From NCBI GenBank assembly GCA_002427975.1, contig DIZT01000205.1, positions 1-5,539 of the forward strand: a stretch of 5,539 nt of DNA, written 5' to 3'. The position numbers and the translations under genes are program-made. Of the stretch, positions 1-5,539 are shown in pieces. Source of the DNA: Micrococcaceae bacterium UBA6021. GTDB taxonomy: Bacteria > Actinomycetota > Actinomycetes > Actinomycetales > Micrococcaceae. The notes beneath the pieces were generated by a model that was not told the DNA's origin, searched no databases, and saw only the letters and a program-made list of their open reading frames with translations. How positions within the stretch are numbered: the first letter of the stretch is position 1; each line of letters begins with the position of its first letter.

Positions 1-54
1 GCCATCCTGCTGCTGGTCAAGGAGATCTACATCGTGCGCCAGGACCAGCACTAA
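1..54 (+). CDS. C-terminal end of an unidentified protein (partial)
   Basis: Seventeen codons and a TAA stop are visible in frame from the first base. Every one of the 17 codons ends in G or C, which is the signature of real coding sequence in this genome. The encoded tail reads AILLLVKEIYIVRQDQH: a short hydrophobic stretch followed by a charged, polar end. This could be the end of a final membrane helix with a cytoplasmic tail, but it is too short to assign a family. The gene converges on the hydrolase gene to its right, with only 10 bases between the two stop codons and no room for a separate terminator there. Confidence 0.7.
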   Translation, partial: AILLLVKEIYIVRQDQH

Positions 55-64
55 CGGACAGGCA

Positions 65-865
65 CTAGGCGGCTGCGGTAGCCACCGGCCCGTTCCACAC
101 CTGTGGCAGGCCGTCGGGGCCGGACCCTTCCTCCGTCACGTCGTCCACGATCTCGTTGAGCACCCGGGCGGCGTACTTCTCCCCCACCCAAAGGTGCTTG
201 GCGCCGTCGACCCCTACTACCCGGGCCTGCGGCACCAGGCTGAAGCGTTCAGCGGCGTCCTCCGGCTGGAGGTAGTCGTCGTGCTCCGGCACCAGTACCG
301 TGAGCGGCTTGGCGGAGTCAGCCCAGAGGCGCAGGTGGGCGTCGGTGGCCCGGTGCAGCGGAGGCGACAGCAGCACGGCTCCCTCGATCTGGCTGGCCAC
401 CGGCTCCACCGCGCCGTACATCAGCGCCAGCTCGGTGCCGAAGGACCAGCCCACCAGCCAGCGGTTGGGTAACTGGCGTTCGACGGCGAAGCGCACCGCC
501 GCCTCAACGTCCAGCCGCTCGCCGATCCCCTCCTCGAAGGAACCTGCGCTGGTTCCCCGCACCGACTCGGTCCCGCGGGTGTTGAACCGAAGTACGGCCA
601 CGCCGGCCAGGGCGGGAAGCCGGTAGGACGCCTTCCGGAAGACATGGGAGTCCATGAACCCGCCGTGCGTCGGAAGTGGATGCAAGGTGATCAGGGTCGC
701 GGTGATCGGGCCGGACTCGGGCAGCGCCAGCTCCCCCACCAGGGCGTGTCCATCCCCGGTGCGGAGCTCGATGTTCTCACGCCGGGCCGGCAGCACCGTT
801 GATGCGCGGATGGGTGCGGGGCCCGATGGCTGGCTGAATTCGTACGACGCCGGATCAAAAGTCAT
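65..865 (-). CDS. Alpha/beta hydrolase, COG2945-like
   Basis: This is a 266-residue predicted cytoplasmic serine hydrolase with no signal peptide or membrane helix. The order of motifs fits the COG2945-type alpha/beta hydrolases. HPLPTHGG (62-69) corresponds to the family's HPHPxxGG oxyanion-side loop. LRFNTRG (92-98) corresponds to the RFNFRGVG strand. The nucleophile elbow is GWSFG (139-143), with Ser141 as nucleophile. Asp196 or Asp197, in PEHDD, is the likely acid, and His224, in GAKHLWVG, the likely base. The substrate is unknown; an ester or thioester is the default guess. I chose the ATG at 865 because conserved-looking sequence starts there. The frame stays open for 64 more codons upstream, but that part runs into the neighbouring gene and has poor, Arg/Cys-rich composition. 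No convincing ribosome binding site precedes 865; a GGAG lies about 16 bases upstream. The gap to the upstream gene on the same strand is 64 bases, so the two may form an operon. Confidence 0.88.
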   Translation of the reverse strand: MTFDPASYEFSQPSGPAPIRASTVLPARRENIELRTGDGHALVGELALPESGPITATLITLHPLPTHGGFMDSHVFRKASYRLPALAGVAVLRFNTRGTESVRGTSAGSFEEGIGERLDVEAAVRFAVERQLPNRWLVGWSFGTELALMYGAVEPVASQIEGAVLLSPPLHRATDAHLRLWADSAKPLTVLVPEHDDYLQPEDAAERFSLVPQARVVGVDGAKHLWVGEKYAARVLNEIVDDVTEEGSGPDGLPQVWNGPVATAAA

Positions 866-929
866 GCCTGACAGCTTAGCGACTCCGGACAGCCACCGGC
901 GCTGCGCCCTGCAGCGTTGCCGCCGCCGG

Positions 930-1286
930 TCAGCGGTAACGGTAGGTCCGGGACAGCCAGCAGTTCGTATGCCAGTGACGGCGTTCAGCCAGGCCCGCGG
1001 CCGCACCGAACAGGTGGTCATCCTTCCACACCACCAGGTGGGCGACGCCGGGGACAACAGCGGTGGAGCAGCCGGGGCAGATATAGGTCTTTTCCGCGTT
1101 CCTGGCGGTCATGGTCCTGACCAACCACTCGCCGTCGGGCGCGCTTTCCCGCCGGGCGATTCCTGCCCGGGCGCGCTCCAAATCCAGTTCGGGGACGTCG
1201 CCGTGGCCCTTCTTGCCTGCCACTTTTCCCGCATTTCCGTTGGGGATACCGGAGGCAGGGCGGCGGGGACGGTTGGAACGCGGCAT
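930..1286 (-). CDS. Small actinobacterial protein with a CxxC/HxxC putative zinc site
   Basis: The gene encodes 118 residues. The first 35 or so are basic and low in complexity ([10 protein letters not shown], then Lys/Gly-rich) and probably disordered or nucleic-acid binding. The second half holds CPGC (70-73), then HLVVW (83-87), and ends with RRHWHTNCW (102-110). Cys70, Cys73, His106 and Cys109 are positioned to bind a zinc ion, as in a small zinc ribbon. I recognise this architecture from a conserved actinobacterial family that databases often label 'ATP/GTP-binding protein'; no P-loop (GxxxxGKS/T) is present here to justify that name. I chose the ATG at 1286 because the basic MPRxNRPRR start is typical of the family and GGAG sits just upstream, although only two bases from the start. 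An in-frame start at 1337 would run across the nucS start and is less likely. The gene is divergent from nucS. Its biochemical role is unknown. Confidence 0.8.
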   Translation of the reverse strand: MPRSNRPRRPASGIPNGNAGKVAGKKGHGDVPELDLERARAGIARRESAPDGEWLVRTMTARNAEKTYICPGCSTAVVPGVAHLVVWKDDHLFGAAAGLAERRHWHTNCWLSRTYRYR

Positions 1287-1310
1287 GTCTCCATTCTGCC
1301 CCAGCCCCGG

Positions 1311-1316
1311 TAGTGT
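1311..1316 (+). promoter_or_regulatory. Possible -10 element of a leaderless nucS promoter
   Basis: TAGTGT fits the actinobacterial TANNNT -10 consensus and ends seven bases before the GTG at 1324. That is the spacing expected when transcription starts at, or one base from, the start codon. There is no Shine-Dalgarno sequence before this start, which supports a leaderless mRNA. No good -35 hexamer is visible 16-18 bases further upstream. Confidence 0.4.
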
Positions 1317-1323
1317 GTACGGC

Positions 1324-2019
1324 GTGCGACTTGTCATAGCCCGATGCTCAGTTGATTATGTTGGCCGGCTCAAGGCCCATCTCCCCCTTGCCACCAGGCT
1401 CCTGCTGGTCAAGGCCGACGGGTCGGTGCTGGTCCATTCCGACGGCGGTTCCTATAAGCCGCTGAACTGGATGAGCCCGCCGGCCAGCCTGCGCGTGTCC
1501 TCGCCGGACGATGTCGACCTGGAGCTTGGGGTCACGGAGCAGTGGACGGTGCAGTCGGCCAAGACCGATGACCGCCTCATCATCAACATCCACGAGCAGC
1601 TCCATGAGTCCTCCCACGACCTGGGCGTGGACCCCGGCCTGATCAAGGACGGCGTCGAGGCTGACCTGCAGCGGCTGCTTGCGGACCAGATTGAGACCCT
1701 TGGTTCGGGCTTTTCCCTGATCCGCCGCGAGTACTTCACCGCCATCGGACCGGTGGACATCCTGGCCCGCGACGCCACCGGGGCCACAGTGGCCATCGAG
1801 TTGAAGCGCCGTGGAGATATCGACGGCGTGGAGCAACTGACCCGCTACCTCGAACTCCTGAACCGCGATCCCCTGCTGGCACCGGTCCGTGGCATCTTCG
1901 CGGCCCAGCAGATCAAGCCTCAGGCCAAGGTGCTGGCCAACGACCGGGGCATCGACTGCGTCACGCTGGACTATGACGCCATGCGCGGTGTGGACGACAG
2001 CGAATCCCGGCTTTTCTGA
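1324..2019 (+). CDS. nucS: Mismatch-specific endonuclease NucS (EndoMS)
   Basis: NucS cuts both strands at mismatched base pairs and starts the non-canonical mismatch repair used by many actinobacteria and archaea that lack MutS/MutL. The 231 residues are close to the usual length of about 225. The N-terminal DNA-binding and dimerisation region starts [20 protein letters not shown] and includes [11 protein letters not shown] (43-53). The C-terminal RecB-like nuclease domain follows [16 protein letters not shown] (98-113). The catalytic set is visible as GPVD (142-145, Asp145) and [16 protein letters not shown] (157-172, Glu159 and Lys161), then AAQQIKPQA (193-201). The C-terminus ESRLF matches the short tail reported to bind the beta sliding clamp in the corynebacterial enzyme. 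Nothing essential is missing. An in-frame GTG at 1315 would add three residues (start V-Y-G). I prefer 1324 because the conserved MRLVIA begins there and a -10-like hexamer ends seven bases before it. The gene is probably monocistronic. Confidence 0.96.
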   Translation: MRLVIARCSVDYVGRLKAHLPLATRLLLVKADGSVLVHSDGGSYKPLNWMSPPASLRVSSPDDVDLELGVTEQWTVQSAKTDDRLIINIHEQLHESSHDLGVDPGLIKDGVEADLQRLLADQIETLGSGFSLIRREYFTAIGPVDILARDATGATVAIELKRRGDIDGVEQLTRYLELLNRDPLLAPVRGIFAAQQIKPQAKVLANDRGIDCVTLDYDAMRGVDDSESRLF

Positions 2020-2049
2020 CGGCGGGGCCGCCCCGGTGGTGTCCATCAG

Positions 2050-2079
2050 CCCCTGACAAGGGGATTCATCCGTTTTTTT
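2050..2079 (+). terminator. Weak candidate terminator downstream of nucS
   Basis: A 5-bp stem (CCCCT/AGGGG, 2050-2054 with 2059-2063) with a GACA loop lies 30 bases after the nucS stop. A run of seven T follows at 2073-2079. The T run is nine bases away from the stem, farther than in a standard intrinsic terminator, so the call is tentative. A GC-only stem (CGGGG/CCCCG) also lies just after the stop codon, without a T run. Confidence 0.35.
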
Positions 2080-2112
2080 GCCCAAATTTTGCCGGCTGGG
2101 CCGTTCAAACCG

Positions 2113-2141
2113 TTGACCTGACGGAATTGGCGTGAAATTCT
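2113..2141 (+). promoter_or_regulatory. Probable promoter of the cold-shock gene
   Basis: TTGACC (2113-2118) matches five of six bases of the -35 consensus. Seventeen bases further on is AATTCT (2136-2141), preceded by TG at 2133-2134 in the extended -10 position. Transcription would start near 2148 and leave a leader of about 165 bases before the coding start, a length typical of cspA-type genes. The surrounding 100 bases are clearly more AT-rich than the coding regions. The -10 matches the consensus only moderately. Confidence 0.45.
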
Positions 2142-2168
2142 TAGACCAGTCTTTGTGTAGGTGTTTTT

Positions 2169-2234
2169 ATGCTCGCAAGACATGTTGCGAGCGCGAAGCT
2201 CCTGCAGGGCCGGTTCCCCAGGAACGGGCATTGA
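2169..2234 (+). CDS. Possible 21-codon upstream reading frame in the csp leader
   Basis: An ATG at 2169 opens a frame of 21 codons ending in TGA at 2232-2234. The product starts MLARHVASAK and ends FPRNGH; it is basic and matches nothing I know. AGGTG at 2159-2163 lies five bases before the ATG and could serve as a ribosome binding site. The first eight codons coincide with a perfect 8-bp hairpin. It could be a regulatory leader peptide or a chance frame within a structured RNA. Confidence 0.25.
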   Translation: MLARHVASAKLLQGRFPRNGH

Positions 2235-2284
2235 GGGATTCTTCTCGCGGAGTGACCAAGTCCAGCACGAGGTGTGCCGGACTT
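2171..2284 (+). promoter_or_regulatory. Structured 5' leader of the cold-shock mRNA with three hairpins
   Basis: Three inverted repeats lie in a row. First, GCTCGCAA (2171-2178) pairs perfectly with TTGCGAGC (2185-2192) over a six-base loop. Second, CCGGTTCC (2210-2217) pairs with GGAACGGG (2221-2228) with one mismatch and a three-base loop. Third, AAGTCC-A-GCAC (2258-2268) pairs with GTGC-C-GGACTT (2274-2284), ten pairs with one internal mismatch and a five-base loop. The last hairpin ends 16 bases before the Shine-Dalgarno sequence. Long folded leaders of cspA-family mRNAs are known to control stability and translation with temperature; that this leader does the same is inference. Confidence 0.55.
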
Positions 2285-2312
2285 AGACAAGTTCCATAAT
2301 GAGGAGAAACAG

Positions 2313-2516
2313 ATGGCACAGGGAACCGTTAAGTGGTTCAACGCTGAAAAGGGCTTCGGCTTCATCACCCCGGATGACTCCGATGGCGATGTCTTCGTTC
2401 ACTACTCGGAGATCCAGACGGGTGGCTTCAAGACCCTCGACGAGAACCAGCGCGTTCAGTTCGAAATCGGTCAGGGTGCCAAGGGCCCCCAGGCCACCGG
2501 CGTAACGCTGGTCTAG
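2313..2516 (+). CDS. cspA: Cold-shock protein, CspA family
   Basis: This 67-residue protein is a single cold-shock domain that binds single-stranded RNA and DNA and melts secondary structure in mRNA. It starts [18 protein letters not shown], with RNP1-type KGFGFI at 13-18 and RNP2-type VFVHY at 27-31. The aromatic residues that stack on bases (Trp8, Phe15, Phe17, Phe28, His30) are all present. The length is normal for a bacterial Csp. The ATG at 2313 has a strong ribosome binding site, GAGGAG at 2301-2306, six bases upstream. The gene stands alone, between the long structured leader and a strong terminator. The symbol marks the family; actinobacteria often carry several csp paralogues, and which one this is cannot be told from the window. 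Confidence 0.96.
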   Translation: MAQGTVKWFNAEKGFGFITPDDSDGDVFVHYSEIQTGGFKTLDENQRVQFEIGQGAKGPQATGVTLV

Positions 2517-2552
2517 TCCCCCGTCCGGAGGCCGCCCTATGCGCGGCTTCCA

Positions 2553-2598
2553 GCGAAGAAAAGATCCCCGGCACTGGTGCCGGGGATCTTTTCTTCGC
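2553..2598. terminator. Bidirectional terminator, perfect 22-bp inverted repeat
   Basis: Bases 2553-2574 are the exact reverse complement of 2577-2598. The centre is CACTGGTG, so the folded hairpin has about 21 pairs and a four-base loop. The inner stem is GC-rich (GATCCCCGGCAC). The outer arms are A-rich on the left and T-rich on the right (ATCTTTTCTTC), so transcripts from either strand end in a U-rich 3' arm. It lies 37 bases after the csp stop and 24 bases after the stop of the convergent membrane protein gene, and can serve both. Confidence 0.88.
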
Positions 2599-2621
2599 CC
2601 GCCGTTTCTTTGGCCACCCTC

Positions 2622-5162
2622 TCAGCTCACCAGGCTGCGGACCAGCCGCGCACCCTGCCGCAGCGAAAGTCCGGGCAGATACGCACGGGTCAGCGCCCGC
2701 CCAATCGCCGGCAGTTGCAAAGGGTCCTGATAGTACAGATACAGCGCCCGGTATTCAGGCTTGAAGCGCGATTTGAAGGCTGCCAGCGAACGGAATCCGT
2801 AAACCGGTTCAAGGGCGTGGCCCACCACATCGAGGATACGGACAAGGTTCTCGGCCGGCTCAGGCTCCCCTTGCGCGTCGTCGTCCGGAAGGCCGGCGAG
2901 CGGGGATCCGGAGAGCGAGATGACCTCCACCGATTCGCGCAGTTCCAGGACCGCTGAGGAGATCAGGAACTCCATCACCCCCGGAAATGCTTCGGTGCCC
3001 CGGCGCATAACATCCAGCGTCCGGCTGACCAACTTGCCGCCGTCGTACACGGGCAACCAGCTGGTCACCCCGTGCACATTGCCCTCTCCATCCACAGCCA
3101 GGCAGCACAGCACCTCGTCGTCCATCAGTTCATCCATGCCGCCGAGCGTGAAACCCATTTCCGGAACTGATTTTCCTGCCGCCCACTCCTCCGACACCTC
3201 ACTGAGCCGGGCGCGGAGGGTGGATGACAGCCCGTGGTAGGTGCCCCAGACGGCCGTGATGCCCATTTTGGCGGCGCGGTTGCGCGCTGTCCGCACGTTC
3301 TGCCATTCCTTGCCAGTGAATTCGAGGTCGCCGACGGACAGCCTGGTCTCCTGCGCCACAGACACGCGCCGGAAGCCCCGCTCCTGCAGCAGGGGCCACA
3401 ACTTGTCATCGCACGAGTAGAAGGCGGGGATGACCGCGCGGCTGCTGCATTGGGCAAGGAATCCCTCGGCGGTCCGGTCACGGGAATCAGCCGCACCAAA
3501 GGGGCCCGCAAGCGTCAGGGCAACGTTGCCGTGCAACTGGTACGCGACAGCCCCGCGTCCATCCGGGCTGAACCAGTACCGGTTGGGCTCCCACAGGGCC
3601 ATCCATGACAGCGAGTCGCCGCCCTCGCGGAGCAGCTTGCGGGCCACGGCCCTGTCGGCATGGCCGGAGTCACTCCCGTGGTGCCGTCCCAGGAGCACGG
3701 ACCAGACGCCGGCCAGGGCGACAATCCAGAAGACCGGTCCGGAATAACCAAAGATCAGGGACTCCAGGCTGTCGCGGTCAGCAAAGACCCGGCGAAAGAG
3801 ATTGGGCAGCGGCACAGGAAGGTACTGTCTGGACAATTCGGCCAGCAGTCCCAACGGACCGCCGTCGCGCGTCATTCCGCCAGCTGCAATCCAGGCCAGG
3901 GTGTAGCTGCCGGCCAGGCACAGCCAGACCCCGCCCACCACGGCAAGCAACCGACGGCGGGCGGCGGGGTTGGTCTCCACCCGGAACTGGCGGCGGTTGA
4001 CCCACAACAGAACGGCCAGCAGCAGGGGCACGCCCACCAGGGGCAGAATGTGGGCAAAGCCGGACCCCAGGGCAGCGGTGCGGGGCCTGGACGGATAATG
4101 CGGTATCAGCGCGAAGAGGGCAAGGTAGGCGGCAGCAAGGCCCGTAACCGCAAGCTGGATGGCCAGGGTGATGTTCAAACCCATTCTGCGGCCCCGGCGC
4201 ATTCCGTCGGCACAGATGAGGAGCAGAACCACCGGTACCACGGCAACGGCAAGTCCGAAGGGCCCCGTGAACCCCGCCCGCCCCACCTCCAGGCACGATG
4301 CCTCCACCGTCGCTCCGCAGCTGGCTTCGAGCTGGCCCAGTGTGGGAATGGGGTTAAGTACCACGTCCCGAAGCAGGGCAAGCGGCCCGTTGGGTGTCGT
4401 CGCGACAGCGGTCAGGATGGGACCCACGGCGAACACGGCCACCGTCAGCGCGAGAAGGTTCCTGGTCTCACGGCCGCTCGAGCGGGGTGCGTGCAATGGG
4501 CCGTGGTCCGTCTGCTGCCACCAGCTGGCCCCGAGACCCAGGACGGCACCCACCAGGCCGATGACAGTCTCGGCATGTCCGACATAGAGAACCAGCAGGA
4601 TCGAAACGGAGAGCAGCGTCGTCGCAAGCCGGCGCCGCCACAGGACCCGAAGCTTGCCGCCGGCGGCCATCGAAACTGCCAGGAGAGCGGCGTAGGGTCC
4701 GATCAAGGAGTAGTCGACCATCAGCCCCAGCCAGCCGTCGCCCGTGTACCGCGCCAATTGCGTGAGGAGCAGAAACACCGTCACCGCGGCAAACTGGCCA
4801 CCGAAGAACAACATTGCCGCTTGGAGGGGCCCAAGCTTCCGCTCGGCGAGGCCCAGCAGCAGCAGGATCATCAGGGAAGCCACCAGGTAAGCCAGCGGGT
4901 TGGTGGCAAAAAACAGCGAGGTAAAGAGTGCCCACCAGTTGCCGGCCCGCAACCCCGGGGCACTGACGCCCGCCACGGGCAGGAACTCCTCCGGCGGCCC
5001 GCTGAGGAAACTGCCGGTCACCGCCCCGACCAACAGGAAGATCCCGAGGATACTGAGCGTCAGTGGCACCGACCGCAGGTAGTTCCATACCCGCCGGCCA
5101 GCCGGGACCACTACCGTTGACCAGAGCAGGGCAGGCGCGCGGGTTTCGTTGGCAGCCCTCAT
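2622..5162 (-). CDS. MprF-like aminoacyl-phosphatidylglycerol synthase with rhomboid-like N-terminal domain
   Basis: This is an integral membrane protein of 846 residues. Residues 30-215 look rhomboid-like: a first helix (33-51), then GNWWALFTSLFF (74-85) and LLGLAERKLG (102-111), which match the rhomboid GxWWRLxTSxF and LGxxLERxxG pattern. The catalytic Ser and His appear to be absent. About six more hydrophobic segments follow (roughly 236-256, 300-317, 328-352, 370-387, 405-428, 474-491). The soluble C-terminal part (about 498-835) resembles DUF2156, the GNAT-fold domain of MprF, which moves an amino acid from aminoacyl-tRNA to phosphatidylglycerol. Supporting motifs are WQNVRTARNRAAKMGI (620-635), LSGSPLAGLP (750-759) and FKSRFKPEYRALYLYY (796-811). 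The amino acid used (Lys, Ala or Arg) cannot be read from the sequence. The ATG at 5162 overlaps the upstream stop as ATGA and follows a G-rich GGGGGTGGG; a TTG at 5177 is a less likely start. I give no symbol because canonical MprF has a different flippase domain. Confidence 0.87.
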   Translation of the reverse strand: MRAANETRAPALLWSTVVVPAGRRVWNYLRSVPLTLSILGIFLLVGAVTGSFLSGPPEEFLPVAGVSAPGLRAGNWWALFTSLFFATNPLAYLVASLMILLLLGLAERKLGPLQAAMLFFGGQFAAVTVFLLLTQLARYTGDGWLGLMVDYSLIGPYAALLAVSMAAGGKLRVLWRRRLATTLLSVSILLVLYVGHAETVIGLVGAVLGLGASWWQQTDHGPLHAPRSSGRETRNLLALTVAVFAVGPILTAVATTPNGPLALLRDVVLNPIPTLGQLEASCGATVEASCLEVGRAGFTGPFGLAVAVVPVVLLLICADGMRRGRRMGLNITLAIQLAVTGLAAAYLALFALIPHYPSRPRTAALGSGFAHILPLVGVPLLLAVLLWVNRRQFRVETNPAARRRLLAVVGGVWLCLAGSYTLAWIAAGGMTRDGGPLGLLAELSRQYLPVPLPNLFRRVFADRDSLESLIFGYSGPVFWIVALAGVWSVLLGRHHGSDSGHADRAVARKLLREGGDSLSWMALWEPNRYWFSPDGRGAVAYQLHGNVALTLAGPFGAADSRDRTAEGFLAQCSSRAVIPAFYSCDDKLWPLLQERGFRRVSVAQETRLSVGDLEFTGKEWQNVRTARNRAAKMGITAVWGTYHGLSSTLRARLSEVSEEWAAGKSVPEMGFTLGGMDELMDDEVLCCLAVDGEGNVHGVTSWLPVYDGGKLVSRTLDVMRRGTEAFPGVMEFLISSAVLELRESVEVISLSGSPLAGLPDDDAQGEPEPAENLVRILDVVGHALEPVYGFRSLAAFKSRFKPEYRALYLYYQDPLQLPAIGRALTRAYLPGLSLRQGARLVRSLVS

Positions 5163-5539
5163 TGCGCCCACCCCCAATGCGCGGCGAGCAACTCAAGCCC
5201 GTTGGCCATTCCCGGCGTCAGCACGTCCCAGGAATGGCCGGTGTGCTCCACCACATCCGAGCCCACGGTGAATCCTGCCCCGCGTGCCGCCGCCTCAAGC
5301 GTCCGCAGATTTCCCACAAATTCCGGATCGGTAGCCCCGGCTGCGAAGTACGCCACGCTGCCCGGATATTTGCGCTCCTTCAGCAGCGTCAGCGGCACCT
5401 GGGCATCAAAGGCGGCCGTGTCGCCGTGGAATGCTGCCTCCACCGTCTTCTGGCGTTCCTTGGCCAGCGCTGGTTCGTTCTCGCTTGAGAACGCGAGGAC
5501 ACCCGTATACAGCTCCGGGTGGCGGGTGCCCATCTGGAC
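5159..5539 (-). CDS. Esterase-family alpha/beta hydrolase, C-terminal part (cut by window edge)
   Basis: The last 126 codons are visible; the gene continues past the right edge, where the frame is still open (VQMGTRHPELY). The reading fits the C-terminal half of a PF00756-type esterase (antigen 85/esterase D-like). GTRHPELYTGVLAFSSE resembles the helix and strand that follow the GxSxGG nucleophile elbow, which would lie just outside the window. YFAAGATDPEF probably carries the acidic residue, and VEHTGHSWDVL the catalytic His, as in the GGHxWxxW motif of this family. Members are often secreted or membrane-anchored, but the N-terminus cannot be seen. The stop codon overlaps the start of the next gene (ATGA), so the two proteins are probably made together. 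A role in cell-envelope lipid or ester turnover is inferred from this pairing. Confidence 0.83.
   Translation of the reverse strand, partial: VQMGTRHPELYTGVLAFSSENEPALAKERQKTVEAAFHGDTAAFDAQVPLTLLKERKYPGSVAYFAAGATDPEFVGNLRTLEAAARGAGFTVGSDVVEHTGHSWDVLTPGMANGLELLAAHWGWAQ

Noticed and set aside
900..916. A 6-bp hairpin (CGCTGC/GCAGCG) in the gap region between the zinc-site gene and the hydrolase gene
   Set aside because: It has no adjacent T run on the minus strand and sits in very GC-rich sequence where short stems are common. I could not justify calling it a terminator or attenuator.
866..1057. A 64-residue N-terminal extension of the COG2945-like hydrolase
   Set aside because: The extension has low-quality Arg/Cys/Trp-rich composition and overlaps the 3' part of the zinc-site gene in another frame. 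The hydrolase reads naturally from the ATG at 865.
2020..2034. A GC-only stem directly after the nucS stop as a terminator
   Set aside because: Its five pairs enclose only a three-base loop and no T run follows, so it is weaker than the candidate at 2050-2079.
1348..2085. A minus-strand open frame of 245 codons opposite nucS
   Set aside because: It is fully antisense to a confidently identified NucS and has no domain of its own, so it is a codon-bias shadow.
2299..2505. A second plus-strand frame overlapping the cold-shock gene
   Set aside because: It is out of frame with the cold-shock protein and gives a Ser/Arg-rich product without any motif. The GAGGAG site serves the ATG at 2313.
3660..5120. 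A plus-strand open frame of 486 codons opposite the membrane protein gene
   Set aside because: Its product is rich in Gln, Gly, His, Pro and Arg with no recognisable domain. It lies wholly antisense to a gene with clear membrane helices and a known C-terminal domain. Long antisense frames are expected where GC is high at third codon positions.

Overview
This is a GC-rich, densely packed stretch of chromosome from a high-GC Gram-positive bacterium. It most likely comes from Micrococcaceae (Arthrobacter or Pseudarthrobacter-like). The signs are strong G/C preference at third codon positions, an actinobacterial-type NucS, a small CPGC/HWHxxC protein that I know only from actinobacteria, and a CspA-type protein of 67 residues. 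The assignment rests on recalled family similarity, not on a search.

Layout from left to right. A plus-strand gene ends at 52-54; only its last 17 codons are present. It converges on a minus-strand pair: an alpha/beta hydrolase of the COG2945-like type (65-865) and, upstream of it, a small putative zinc-binding protein (930-1286). This pair is divergent from nucS (1324-2019, plus), the mismatch-specific endonuclease that replaces MutS/MutL in many actinobacteria. Only 37 bp separate the two start codons, and nucS looks leaderless. A gene-free stretch of 293 bp follows (2020-2312). It holds a possible nucS terminator, a probable promoter, and a long structured leader with three hairpins and a possible 21-codon upstream reading frame. 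These lead into a cold-shock protein gene (2313-2516, plus). A perfect 22-bp inverted repeat (2553-2598) then serves as a shared terminator between this gene and the convergent minus-strand operon.

That last operon contains an 846-residue membrane protein (2622-5162) with a rhomboid-like N-terminal region, further membrane helices and a C-terminal DUF2156/MprF-type aminoacyl-phosphatidylglycerol synthase domain. Upstream of it is an esterase-family alpha/beta hydrolase (5159 to the right edge, truncated by the window). The two genes overlap by four bases (ATGA), so they are probably translationally coupled.

No mobile element, CRISPR array, tRNA or rRNA is visible. The content is mostly core-genome housekeeping. 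The points most worth following up are the cold-shock leader and the coupled esterase/lipid-aminoacylation pair with its apparently inactive rhomboid-like module.
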